A program made the translations under genes and the position numbers. From the NCBI GenBank assembly GCA_009908735.1, contig JAAAOR010000013.1, forward strand, positions 1 to 10,848: a stretch of 10,848 bases of DNA, in the 5' to 3' direction. Of this stretch, positions 1 through 7,102 are shown one piece after another. Numbering within the stretch: the first letter of the stretch is position 1; every line of letters starts with the position of its first letter. Below the pieces are notes generated by a model, which searched no databases, had not been told where the DNA came from, and was given only the letters and a program-made list of their open reading frames with translations. The stretch comes from Spirochaetota bacterium (GTDB taxonomy: Bacteria > Spirochaetota > Spirochaetia > DSM-27196 > PWMO01).

Positions 1-628
1 AGAGCGTGGCGCTGCGGGCGATCCGGGAGATGATCGGCACGTAGATCAACACGATGACGGTCGTCAGGCTTATGTTGCTCGGTCCGAGAACGGCAATCAG
101 CCCGCTCTCCGAGGCGGCCAGCAGTGGTACGATCGTCGAAATCATGACCAGGGCAAGGACCATTGCCGGAATGGAGATGAGGCTGTCGAGAATGCGCGAG
201 ATGATGTCATCGACGAGCCCGCCGACATAGCCGATGAAAAGCCCCAGCGAGGATCCGATGATTACCGAAATGGTCGTTGCGACAAGCGGCAGGCCGATAG
301 TCTCCCGCGCGCCCCACAGCATGCGACTCAATATGTCTCGCCCGCGCTGGTCGGTACCGAGCGGGAAATCCGCCGACGGCGCCCGACTCGTGAGGGCTCG
401 GCGGCTTTCCTCGCCGATGTCAGTGCCTCGGATTATCTCGTCAAAGGAATACGGCGCGAGCAGCGGGCCGAATAGGGTGAGAAAAACGAAAATGACGACG
501 CCGACCGTCCCGACGAAAGCAAGCGGGCTACCGGTAATCGCGGTTCGCAATCGAGAACGCCGTTTCGGCGCCGAGTCTGGAGCCGGGGCCGCGGGGGCCT
601 CCGGCTCCGAGTATTCTTCTTCTACCAT
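1..628 (-). CDS. DppC/OppC-type ABC transporter permease (partial, C-terminus off the left edge)
   Basis: Inner-membrane permease subunit of a peptide/nickel/opine-type ABC importer. About 209 codons are visible. Reading from ATG at 628, an acidic and Pro/Ala-rich cytoplasmic tail (MVEEEYSEPEAP) leads into the OppC_N-type first helix (about residues 35-60, ending GPLLAPYSFDE). The DppC hallmark PLGTDQRGRDILSRMLWGAR follows at about residues 90-110. Further helices include ISVIIGSSLGLFIGYVGG, and the fragment ends in SRIARSATL, the start of the EAA loop that contacts the ATPase. The start lies 8 bases after the stop of the binding-protein gene, so the two are probably co-transcribed and translationally coupled. 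An upstream in-frame-looking ATG at 636 hits a stop after four codons, which favours 628. The family is clear; the substrate cannot be told from a permease. Confidence 0.9.
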   Translation of the reverse strand, partial: MVEEEYSEPEAPAAPAPDSAPKRRSRLRTAITGSPLAFVGTVGVVIFVFLTLFGPLLAPYSFDEIIRGTDIGEESRRALTSRAPSADFPLGTDQRGRDILSRMLWGARETIGLPLVATTISVIIGSSLGLFIGYVGGLVDDIISRILDSLISIPAMVLALVMISTIVPLLAASESGLIAVLGPSNISLTTVIVLIYVPIISRIARSATL

Positions 629-636
629 CCAAACAT

Positions 637-2247
637 TTACCTGAGATCTACCTCTGTAAAGTCGGTTCGTCCCGGGAATGAGTGAAGCACAATACCCTCC
701 ACTCTGTCAGCATGTGCAGCGACGACCGGGCGGAAATACGGGATAATAACCGGACCGGACTCGAGGAATATTTCGCTGATCTCGTCGTACAGAGCGGCTC
801 GAGCGTCGATCTCGGCGGTTCTTGAGGCCTCCTCGGCAAGCTGTGCGAGTGCCTCGTTGTTCCAGCGAGATTCGTTGAACGCGGCGCCTTCGGTGTACGC
901 CACGCTGAGGTACTCCTGCGGGGTCGGCCGCGCGCCCCAAGCGGTCATCCCGAGCTGGGTGTTGAGCCAGTTGTTGTCGCCCTCGGCATAGTACACATTT
1001 TCGGGTACCACGTTGAGCTCGACGTAAATATTCGATTCTCGCCACTGCTGCTGCAGAAACTCCGCTACCAGTCCGTACTCAAAGGTGTCTCCCACGTAAA
1101 AGGGGATTTCGATTCGCGCCTCGCCGTCTACCTCGACGACGTAGCCGTTCCCGGTGCCGTCGGCCAGCACTGCTTCTATTAGCTCCCGTGCCTGCGCGGG
1201 ATCATGCCGGCGGTTGTTCTGGGGGTTGTACAACTCCCCGTAGGTGGGGCCGATGGGATCGTTATTTGCCACCGTTCCGGCGCCGTCGAGGGCGTCGAGA
1301 TTGATGAGCTCACGATCCGTGGCAAACTTGAATGCCTGGCGGATCCGCACATCCTCTCCGATAGAACCCTCGTCGGTGCGCACGCGCACGACCGGGTGCG
1401 TGTTCGTCGGGCGGCTGAGCACAGTCGCATCGGGTACCTGCTCGAGGGCGGGCACCAGATCGTCGGGCACCTTGATGACAAAGTCCAACGCTCCGCTCCT
1501 GAATGCATCCAGCTGCGACTGATCGTCGTCAAAGAACACCAGCTCGATGCCGTCGAGGGCCGGCGCACCGTCCCAGTAGTTTTCGTTGGCGCGGAAACGA
1601 GCGCTCTGGTCGACGGCATACTCCTCGAGAATGAAAGGTCCCGTACCGTTAAAACTGGCATAGGTATCCTCACCGTCTCCGAACTCATTCACCGCCTCGC
1701 TCTCGCTCGAGAGTATCATGGCGAATCGCGAGGCAACGCCGAAGAGAAAGTCTGCATTCGGCTCTTCGAGCGTGAACACCGCGGTGAGGTCATCGGCGGC
1801 TTCCACCGTCCAGGTCGCACTCCCGTCTTCGTTCCGCCCCATGAGACCCACGATCGAGGAGCCCTCAGAGACCAGCCGCTCGAAGGTGTAGACGACGTCG
1901 TCCGCGTCGAAGGAACTTCCGTCCTCGAAGGTTACCCCGGAGCGCAGTTCGAAGGTGTAGGTAAGTCCGTCTTCGCTCACCTCCCAGTCGGTCGCGAGAC
2001 TCGGCTCGAGTGTGCCGTCGGGAAGTATTTCGACGAGGTAGTCATACTGCAGACGATTGAACATGACCTCCGGGTCGTTGGCACCGAGGGCGGGATCGAT
2101 GGTGGTAAGCTTTCGCAAGCCGATGCGGAGGATCTTCTCCTCGGGCTCGCTTTGCTCAGCTTCTCCGCTTCCGCCCGCGAAAAGCGCGACGGGAAGTGTC
2201 AGAAGCGCCGCCACAAGTAACGGGTAAAACAGCAAACGTGATCTCAT
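637..2247 (-). CDS. Extracellular peptide-type substrate-binding protein (SBP_bac_5 family)
   Basis: Periplasmic solute-binding subunit that delivers a ligand, probably an oligopeptide or dipeptide, to the adjoining ABC permease. I start it at ATG 2247 (536 residues) because GGAGG lies 6 bases upstream; the earlier ATG at 2268 adds seven residues and lacks such a site. The leader is two Arg, a hydrophobic core (LLFYPLLVAALLTLPVALFA), then GGSGEAEQ. There is no lipobox Cys, so signal peptidase I cleavage near residue 24 is likely; FAGG-type leaders are common in spirochaete binding proteins. The mature part follows the family pattern: KILRIGLRKLTTIDPA, then LEPSLATDWEVSEDGLTYTF, then LRSGVTFEDGSSFDADDVVY, and a C-terminal region with PVVIPYF-like strands (GPVIIPYFRPVV). 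Length is normal. The protein is strongly acidic, which may reflect a saline habitat. The exact ligand is not inferable. Confidence 0.92.
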   Translation of the reverse strand: MRSRLLFYPLLVAALLTLPVALFAGGSGEAEQSEPEEKILRIGLRKLTTIDPALGANDPEVMFNRLQYDYLVEILPDGTLEPSLATDWEVSEDGLTYTFELRSGVTFEDGSSFDADDVVYTFERLVSEGSSIVGLMGRNEDGSATWTVEAADDLTAVFTLEEPNADFLFGVASRFAMILSSESEAVNEFGDGEDTYASFNGTGPFILEEYAVDQSARFRANENYWDGAPALDGIELVFFDDDQSQLDAFRSGALDFVIKVPDDLVPALEQVPDATVLSRPTNTHPVVRVRTDEGSIGEDVRIRQAFKFATDRELINLDALDGAGTVANNDPIGPTYGELYNPQNNRRHDPAQARELIEAVLADGTGNGYVVEVDGEARIEIPFYVGDTFEYGLVAEFLQQQWRESNIYVELNVVPENVYYAEGDNNWLNTQLGMTAWGARPTPQEYLSVAYTEGAAFNESRWNNEALAQLAEEASRTAEIDARAALYDEISEIFLESGPVIIPYFRPVVAAHADRVEGIVLHSFPGRTDFTEVDLR

Positions 2248-2253
2248 TTTTGA

Positions 2254-2258
2254 CCTCC
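2254..2258 (-). promoter_or_regulatory. Ribosome binding site deciding the binding-protein start
   Basis: The minus strand reads GGAGG followed by TCAAAA and ATG (2247). This near-perfect anti-16S match at a 6-base spacing selects ATG 2247 over the in-frame ATG at 2268, which sits upstream of the site. Confidence 0.75.
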
Positions 2259-2310
2259 AAGCCTTCATCGAGCACTCCCGCGCGGGCTGTGTTCCGCATG
2301 AGGGCCGTGC

Positions 2311-2333
2311 TCAGTATCGCCTGAAAATACTGA
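2311..2333. repeat. 7-bp perfect inverted repeat in the divergent intergenic region
   Basis: TCAGTAT (2311-2317) and ATACTGA (2327-2333) form a perfect dyad with a 9-base spacer. A shorter overlapping pair, GTATC (2314-2318) and GATAC (2332-2336), adds to the symmetry. It lies 64 bases upstream of the binding-protein start, where an operator for the ABC importer could sit. There is no T-run beside it, so a terminator is unlikely. Regulator binding is inference only. Confidence 0.4.
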
Positions 2334-2401
2334 TACAAGTGGCTTTCGGCGAGTGGAGAATGCAATTTAGACGAAATAGAGCATTATTTTATCGATAAGC
2401 A

Positions 2402-2430
2402 TTTACATTTACGCAGGGCTCATTTACAAT
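2402..2430 (+). promoter_or_regulatory. Sigma70-type promoter for the flavinylated lipoprotein gene
   Basis: TTTACA (2402-2407) and TACAAT (2425-2430) are separated by exactly 17 bases in an AT-rich patch of an otherwise GC-rich region. Transcription would start near 2437, giving a leader of about 55 bases. That leader ends in AGGAG (2478-2482), 9 bases before the ATG at 2492. Confidence 0.65.
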
Positions 2431-2491
2431 GATCTAAACAAACCGCATTCAGCCCGCACGCGGGCAGATCGCACAAAAGGAGATACATACG

Positions 2492-3286
2492 ATGCGAACT
2501 ACAATAGTGTTCATACTCGTTGGAGTGCTGGCTCTCGTCACACTCACAAGCTGCGGAAACGGCGATGAAGCCGCCGCCACTACCGGCTACGCACCCGACC
2601 AAACAGTCGAGGCCTACGCTTACGTCCATGGCGGATACGTCGGTCAGGCCGTCGTCACCACCGATGCCGAAGGCAACATCGATGTCACCATAGACGAGGC
2701 ATTCCTGCCTCACACCCTCGCCCACGTTGACATCGAGTCCGATGAGTGGAACGAAGATAATACCGTAACCTACATGGTGCGTGGAGAGGCCAACTACGTG
2801 GCACGCTGGATCTCATACGACGGGACGAACTTCGTCGGTAACACCGTCGGTACCTCTCTTGTCTATGTACCCGCCGACGATTCCGGGAATCCCGCGACCG
2901 AGGTCAACCAGAATATCCTCGAGAAGACCATCATCCGCAACGAGACGAACATGGAGTCCTGGTTCAACAGCATCACCGACGGCTCCTTCGAAGTATACAC
3001 GGAGTTTGGCGGGGATCCGATGACGGTCACCGAAACCACCTACGGCGGGCTCACCAAGCGCAACTCAGAGTACTGGAACTTCGGTATCGGTTGGGAGGGC
3101 AACATGGAAGAGATTCAGACCGCGGCCGAGGAGTACGGCGTCGGTTACTCTCTCGACGACCTGTCTCGTGATTCCGAGGACGGTACGTGGAGTGTCGCCG
3201 ACGCGACGACAGGCGCAACCGCCTCGGACTTCCCGGACTACTTCGCCCTGATTCAGAAGGCTGTCGCACGCCTCGAGATGCAGTAA
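2492..3286 (+). CDS. FMN_bind-like lipoprotein with an ApbE flavinylation motif
   Basis: A 264-residue surface or periplasmic lipoprotein, probably an extracytosolic electron carrier. Residues 1-20 are a lipoprotein signal with lipobox LTSC, giving Cys21 for lipidation. A Gly/Ala/Thr linker follows. Residues 44-75 (YVHGGYVGQAVVTTDAEG...) match the FMN_bind opening GYxG...V..D..G.I..V.I. Near the C-terminus, D237-A-T-T-G-A-T243 fits the Dxx(s/t)gAT consensus at which ApbE attaches FMN to Thr, as in RnfG/NqrC; predicted acceptor Thr243. A final helix (FALIQKAVARL) follows, as is usual after this motif. RBS AGGAG lies 9 bases upstream. It is monocistronic, with its own promoter and a strong terminator. 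No apbE or electron-transfer partner is in the window. It resembles the membrane-anchored lipoproteins grouped with FMN_bind (COG4939-like), but the assignment of the middle region (100-230) is uncertain. Confidence 0.72.
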   Translation: MRTTIVFILVGVLALVTLTSCGNGDEAAATTGYAPDQTVEAYAYVHGGYVGQAVVTTDAEGNIDVTIDEAFLPHTLAHVDIESDEWNEDNTVTYMVRGEANYVARWISYDGTNFVGNTVGTSLVYVPADDSGNPATEVNQNILEKTIIRNETNMESWFNSITDGSFEVYTEFGGDPMTVTETTYGGLTKRNSEYWNFGIGWEGNMEEIQTAAEEYGVGYSLDDLSRDSEDGTWSVADATTGATASDFPDYFALIQKAVARLEMQ

Positions 3287-3338
3287 CGGCTGCTGCTGCG
3301 CTCGCAGCGGTAGTATCATTTTTCTATTAACGATTTTC

Positions 3339-3373
3339 CGGGGCCGCGGTCATCTCGATCGCGGCCCCGTTTT
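3339..3373 (+). terminator. Strong rho-independent terminator after the lipoprotein gene
   Basis: A perfect 10-bp GC-rich stem, CGGGGCCGCG (3339-3348) with CGCGGCCCCG (3360-3369), encloses an 11-base loop and is followed by TTTT (3370-3373). It lies 52 bases after the stop codon and separates the lipoprotein from the symporter cluster. An upstream T-run (3334-3337, on the other side of the stem as AAAA) offers only weak activity in reverse. Confidence 0.88.
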
Positions 3374-3447
3374 CGTACGGGCTCCAAAACCGCGAGACTC
3401 CCCACTGCTTGACGCAGAAAATTGCACCTTTGGCGCGCGAAAAAGCT

Positions 3448-3475
3448 TTGCAGATTAGTCAGCTCGGGCTATTAT
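3448..3475 (+). promoter_or_regulatory. Possible promoter overlapping the start of the small membrane protein
   Basis: TTGCAG (3448-3453) and TATTAT (3470-3475) are 16 bases apart. The -10 element overlaps the annotated ATG at 3474. If real, transcripts would begin near 3482 and translation would have to use a later ATG (3483, 3492 or 3495), perhaps leaderless. It is a plausible but unproven reading; chance occurrence is possible. Confidence 0.35.
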
Positions 3476-3716
3476 GGCGCACATGAAAGAGATGATGCGC
3501 CATGGCCCGGGGCGGACCTATTTGATTGCGCTCCTGCTCTCGATTGTTGTGTTCATCGTGGCCCTGTTCATGGGTATTACGGAACTCACCTCGGCGGGCG
3601 AGGCCGTCGTCCTGTTCGGTTGGATGACCATGCCGCTGGTTATCGGCGTGTTGTTCGTCATCTTTTGGCTGGTCGCCTACCTCATCTACTTCTTTTTTTT
3701 CTGGCCGTATCGATAG
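3474..3716 (+). CDS. Small two-helix membrane protein preceding the symporter
   Basis: An 80-residue protein with a short Met- and His-rich N-tail (MAHMKEMMRHGPG) and two hydrophobic segments: about residues 15-34 (LIALLLSIVVFIVALFMGIT) and 45-76 (PLVIGVLFVIFWLVAYLIYF). It ends WPYR. The stop TAG is embedded in the RBS of the next gene (AGGAG at 3715-3719), so the two are translationally linked. Size, topology and position recall the small partner proteins encoded before some sodium:solute symporters (YhdT before PanF, DUF4212 proteins), but I see no clear sequence match to either. No strong RBS precedes ATG 3474, and ATGs at 3483, 3492 or 3495 are possible starts. A T8 homopolymer (3693-3700) lies in the final codons. 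Confidence 0.7.
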   Translation: MAHMKEMMRHGPGRTYLIALLLSIVVFIVALFMGITELTSAGEAVVLFGWMTMPLVIGVLFVIFWLVAYLIYFFFFWPYR

Positions 3717-3725
3717 GAGTTCTCA

Positions 3726-5264
3726 ATGGTAACAGCAATTGTTGCGCTTGCGCTCTTCGGCGCGATTATCGTTCTCATGGCGGCCTATGGCTACCGGATC
3801 TCGGCAAAGACGGCCGAAGACTACATGCTCGGCGGGCGCACGATCGGCGTGGTGGTCATGTTCTTCTTCGTCCTGTTCGCGATTTCTTCCTCATGGACCT
3901 TCTATGGCTTTCCGGGACTGCTCTACACGCAGGGGCCAGGCTACGTCATGTTCATCTGGGGAAGTGTTGCGGGGTTCGCCGGGCTCTACATGTTTCTTGG
4001 TCCGAGGCTATGGGCGCTTGCGAAGATTAATCGCTTTCTCTCTCCGGTCGAGGTGCTCGCCGAGCGATATGAGAGCAAAGCACTGCGCCTCATCCTGAGC
4101 TTGAGCATTCTTGCCTTCATTGTTCCCTACGTCGGCATTCAGCCGCTGGGTGTCGGTGCTGGGTTCGAGGCGCTGACCGGGCTACCCGCGGCATGGGGTG
4201 CCATCTACACGGCGGTGATCCTCATCGTGCTCGTTCTCCTCGGTGGTATGCGCATTGTCGCGTGGGTCAACATCTTCCTCGGTACCGTATACGTTACAGC
4301 GCTCCTCGGTAGTCTTATCTGGGTTGTCGCGCGGCTCTTTCCAGAAGGAGGGCTGGTCGAAGCCGCCGGTATCGTCGCCGAGCGGAGTCCCGAGCTTCTG
4401 GCCACGCCGGGGCCCGGCGGAGAGTTCACCTCCATCGTGATGGCCGGCACCCTCATCGTAGGACTCCTCGCCTTCAGCTGGCCGCACGTTGCCATCGGGT
4501 GTATGACGGCGCGGGACAAATCGCTTTTCAAATGGTTCCCGCTTCTGATCTTCATCTTCGGCGGGCTCTTCTTCTACATCATCCCATTCATCTGGGGCTC
4601 GCTCGTAGCGCCCGCTGCCATCCCACCGGCAGAACTCGCCGAGATTGCGGCGCAGAACGGGGTGAGCGTGCAGGAGGAGGCCGACCGGGTAGTGCAGACC
4701 ATCATCACACGCAGCCTGCCCGAGTGGTTCGGAGTCTACGTGCTCCTCGGCGTCATCGCCGCGGCGGTGAGTACGGCGGCCGTACAGCTCATGACGAGCA
4801 GCGTCATCGTCAGCCGCGACGTGGTGCAGGGTCTGTTCAAGGAAGACGCGACGGACCTGCAGATCACCACATGGGCCCGCTGGGCTGTGGTCATCATCGT
4901 GTTGGCAAGCCTCGTCATGAGTGTTCTGAGCCGGGGCGCAATGGCGCTCTATCTCACCGATGTCAGCGTGCCCGGCTTTGCCCAGTGGGCGCCGGCGCTC
5001 GTCGGCGGCCTCTTATGGAAGCGTGGCACAAGGCAGGGAGCGATCGCCGGCACGCTTGCCGGCGTGATCTATCTCGTTGCCTCTCTGCTCATCGTAGTCG
5101 GCGGGGAGCGAATTCTCGTGATCGGGCATCCGGTCATACCGAGCCTGCTCGTCAATACGGTCCTCTACATCGTGGTGAGCAAGCTCACACCCCGGCCCAG
5201 CGAGCAGATTGAGACGCAGTTCTTTGACGAAGTGGAGGACTACCTCAGATCGGAGGCGCGCTGA
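3726..5264 (+). CDS. Sodium:solute symporter family (SSS) transporter
   Basis: A 512-residue polytopic inner-membrane protein that would import a small organic solute with Na+. The opening is typical of the family: a first helix, then SAKTAEDYMLGGRTIG (residues 26-41), then the unwound-helix region ISSSWTFYGFPGLLYTQGPG (53-72). RFLSPVEVLAERYESKALR (103-121) is the cytoplasmic loop signature. AAAVSTAAVQLMTSSVIVSRD (about 345-365) is the Na2-site helix with Ser349 and Thr350; the Ala-Asp-Ser triplet usual after Ser-Thr is Ala-Ala-Val here. About 12-13 helices are visible, and the C-tail is acidic. RBS AGGAG is 6 bases before the ATG. Its stop overlaps the next start (TGATG at 5262-5266), and GGAGG (5252-5256) serves the next gene. 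Linkage to a synthetase suggests a mono- or other carboxylate as substrate, but this is inference. Confidence 0.9.
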   Translation: MVTAIVALALFGAIIVLMAAYGYRISAKTAEDYMLGGRTIGVVVMFFFVLFAISSSWTFYGFPGLLYTQGPGYVMFIWGSVAGFAGLYMFLGPRLWALAKINRFLSPVEVLAERYESKALRLILSLSILAFIVPYVGIQPLGVGAGFEALTGLPAAWGAIYTAVILIVLVLLGGMRIVAWVNIFLGTVYVTALLGSLIWVVARLFPEGGLVEAAGIVAERSPELLATPGPGGEFTSIVMAGTLIVGLLAFSWPHVAIGCMTARDKSLFKWFPLLIFIFGGLFFYIIPFIWGSLVAPAAIPPAELAEIAAQNGVSVQEEADRVVQTIITRSLPEWFGVYVLLGVIAAAVSTAAVQLMTSSVIVSRDVVQGLFKEDATDLQITTWARWAVVIIVLASLVMSVLSRGAMALYLTDVSVPGFAQWAPALVGGLLWKRGTRQGAIAGTLAGVIYLVASLLIVVGGERILVIGHPVIPSLLVNTVLYIVVSKLTPRPSEQIETQFFDEVEDYLRSEAR

Positions 5265-6673
5265 TGGCGGACTGGAGATTGATCTACAACCCCGACGGGG
5301 ACACCGCCGACGTGGTGGCTCACGGCGCCGCCGTGGCCGAAGGGCGCATTGCGGGTAAGTATCAGCTCTCGACGACTACAGTCCCCGATACGGTGATCAT
5401 TCAGCGAAGCACCAAATTGGGAATCATTTCCGGAGCGGATGTCCGCGTCGACCGAGATGCCGCACGGGAGGCGGGGATCGAGGTCGCGCAGGCGCCACGG
5501 CAGGGACGGAACAGCGCACGGGCGGTGGGCACTATTCCTTTGAGCGAGCTCATGGCAAAAGGCTCGCGGAAGTTCGACGCCGCACAGGTCGAGCCCGACG
5601 ATCCCGCGGTCATCCTCTACACCTCGGGCACGACCGGCAATCCGAAGGGGGTGACGCTCACCAACCGCAACATCCACTTTCAGTGCAATACGGTTGTCCC
5701 CTCCATCATACCCTTTACCCACGAGGACCGGGTGGTTGGCGTTCTCCCCCTCTATCACGTCTACGGGCTTGCGAACGGCCTCGTCGCCTGCGTGAACTAC
5801 GGCGCCTGCATGGTCATGATCGCCCAGTACAGTCCGCAGAATCTCCTCGACGCGATCGCGGACAATCAGGCCACCGTCATGCCGGCGATACCGAGCATGT
5901 ACCAGCATCTCCTCACGGTTGCCCGTTCGCGCACGGCACGCATCCCGAAGAGCCTGAAGTACTGCGTCTCAGGCGGCGCGCCACTCTCGGTGTCCGTTCT
6001 GCGCGAGTTCATGACGGTGTTCGAAACCCAGATTTCGGAGGGCTACGGGCTCACAGAGACCACCTCGAGCGTGTGCTGCAACGTTGCCGGTGACGGCTAC
6101 AAGGAAGGAAGTATCGGGCACGCGGCAACCGGCGTTGAGATGAGCGTCTTCGACGACGAGGGCAACGAGCTCGCGCCGGGGGAAGTCGGCGAGATCGTCA
6201 TCCGAAGCGAAACGGTCACGCCGGGCTACTGGAACAACGACGCGGCAACCGGCGAGTCCTTCAGTCCCGGCGGTTGGTTTCACACCGGCGACCTCGGCTA
6301 CGTCGACGAGGACGGGGTCTTCTTCATAACCGACCGGAAGAAGGACCTCATAATCCGGGGAGGCTTCAACATTTCTCCGCGCGAAGTGGAAGAGGTGATC
6401 ATGCTTCATCCCAAAGTGCGGGATGCGGCAGTTGTTGCGGCGGAAAGCAAGCGAGGCGAGGAGACCGTGAAGGCCTTCATCGTGCTCCATGACGGCGAGG
6501 AGATGAGCGAGCGGGAGGCCATCGACCACTGCGAGGAGAATATGGCGCCGTACAAACGGCCCAAGATTGTCGAGTTCGTCGATACGCTGCCCAAGAGCGC
6601 GACGGGCAAGATTCTGCGAAATGAGCTTCGCGGTGAGACCAAGGACAAGCGACTTGTGGAGCGGGAGAGATAA
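5264..6673 (+). CDS. Chimera: LplA-like N-terminus joined to the C-terminal part of an acyl-CoA synthetase
   Basis: 469 residues of two unrelated origins. Residues 1-82 resemble the N-terminus of lipoate-protein-ligase-like proteins: WRLIYNPDG, PDTVIIQRS, then VDRDAAREAGIEVAQAPRQGR, aligning with the strand and RRxxGGG region. Residues 83-469 are an AMP-forming synthetase entered just before its P-loop. Visible elements are YTSGTTGNPKGV (119-130), LPLYHVYG (161-168), YGLTETT (261-267), TGDLGY (341-346), DRKKDLIIRGGFNISPREVE (357-376) and the catalytic-Lys motif PKSATGKI with Lys449. The synthetase's first ~143 residues are missing here and appear at the start of the next gene. The start is firm: GGAGG 7 bases upstream and TGATG overlap with the symporter. 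The joint is at Arg82 (5507-5509). Alone, the protein would lack part of the synthetase N-subdomain, so activity without the next product is doubtful. Confidence 0.85.
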   Translation: MADWRLIYNPDGDTADVVAHGAAVAEGRIAGKYQLSTTTVPDTVIIQRSTKLGIISGADVRVDRDAAREAGIEVAQAPRQGRNSARAVGTIPLSELMAKGSRKFDAAQVEPDDPAVILYTSGTTGNPKGVTLTNRNIHFQCNTVVPSIIPFTHEDRVVGVLPLYHVYGLANGLVACVNYGACMVMIAQYSPQNLLDAIADNQATVMPAIPSMYQHLLTVARSRTARIPKSLKYCVSGGAPLSVSVLREFMTVFETQISEGYGLTETTSSVCCNVAGDGYKEGSIGHAATGVEMSVFDDEGNELAPGEVGEIVIRSETVTPGYWNNDAATGESFSPGGWFHTGDLGYVDEDGVFFITDRKKDLIIRGGFNISPREVEEVIMLHPKVRDAAVVAAESKRGEETVKAFIVLHDGEEMSEREAIDHCEENMAPYKRPKIVEFVDTLPKSATGKILRNELRGETKDKRLVERER

Positions 6674-7102
6674 TGTTTAAACGCGCAAAAGAAGAGGGGC
6701 CGCCGCCTGTGGGGCTCGGCCACACGCTCGAGGAAATCACCCGCCGGTACAGGAAGCGGGAGGCGATCCGATTCGAAGGGCAGGTAACCACCTATCAGGA
6801 GCTCGAGGAGAACGCGAACCGCGTGGCCGGCGGCCTTTCCGCCCTCGGCATCGGCGCAGGTGACCGCGTGGCACTCATGCTGCCGAACATCCCGGAGTTC
6901 GCCTACAGCTTCTTCGGCATACAGAAGCTCGGCGCCGTCGCCGTCCCTTTCAACACAATGTACAAGGGGCGCGAGATCAGCTTCATCCTCAAGGACTCCC
7001 GCGCCCGTGCGATTATCTGCCTGACCAACTTCGCGAACCTTATAAGCGAGATCAGGGAGGACTGCCCCGACCTCGAACACATTGTCGTTACCGGGCAACG
7101 GA
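5506..7102 (+). other. Circularly permuted acyl-CoA synthetase gene inside an lplA-like gene, flanked by ACGGA repeats
   Basis: ACGGA occurs at 5506-5510 and 7098-7102, in both cases with CGG as an Arg codon in frame. Between the repeats lie a synthetase C-part (ending TAA at 6671-6673) and a synthetase N-part (starting ATG at 6673), sharing one base as TAATG. Removing 5511-7102 (1592 bases) joins LplA-like residues 1-82 to the second gene's residues 144-308 in frame, giving 247 residues. Closing the removed segment on itself gives an open 530-residue synthetase. This is what a single crossover between a circular synthetase-bearing DNA and lplA would leave, or a reciprocal exchange between neighbours. 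A 5-base repeat can also be chance, and misassembly is not excluded. Confidence 0.6.

Noticed and set aside
1204..2220. Long open frame on the plus strand opposite the binding-protein gene
   Set aside because: It is the antisense shadow of a well-supported SBP gene; the translation shows no recognisable domain and no RBS.
2175..2247. Lipobox in the peptide-binding protein leader
   Set aside because: The leader ends FAGGSGE with no Cys; ordinary signal peptidase I processing is the simpler reading.
3409..3437. TTGACG as a -35 element for the symporter cluster
   Set aside because: No -10-like hexamer lies 15-19 bases downstream; the sequence there is GC-rich (GGCGCG).
3422..4030. 202-codon open frame overlapping the small membrane protein and symporter
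   Set aside because: Out of frame with two membrane-protein genes that have clear helices and coupled starts; its own translation is His/Arg-rich and not protein-like.
4499..5212. 237-codon frame inside the symporter
   Set aside because: Shadow frame, Arg/His-rich, overlapping the conserved sodium-site region.
5511..7102. Insertion sequence or transposon
   Set aside because: Despite the 5-base flanking repeat, the segment holds no transposase and I see no terminal inverted repeats.
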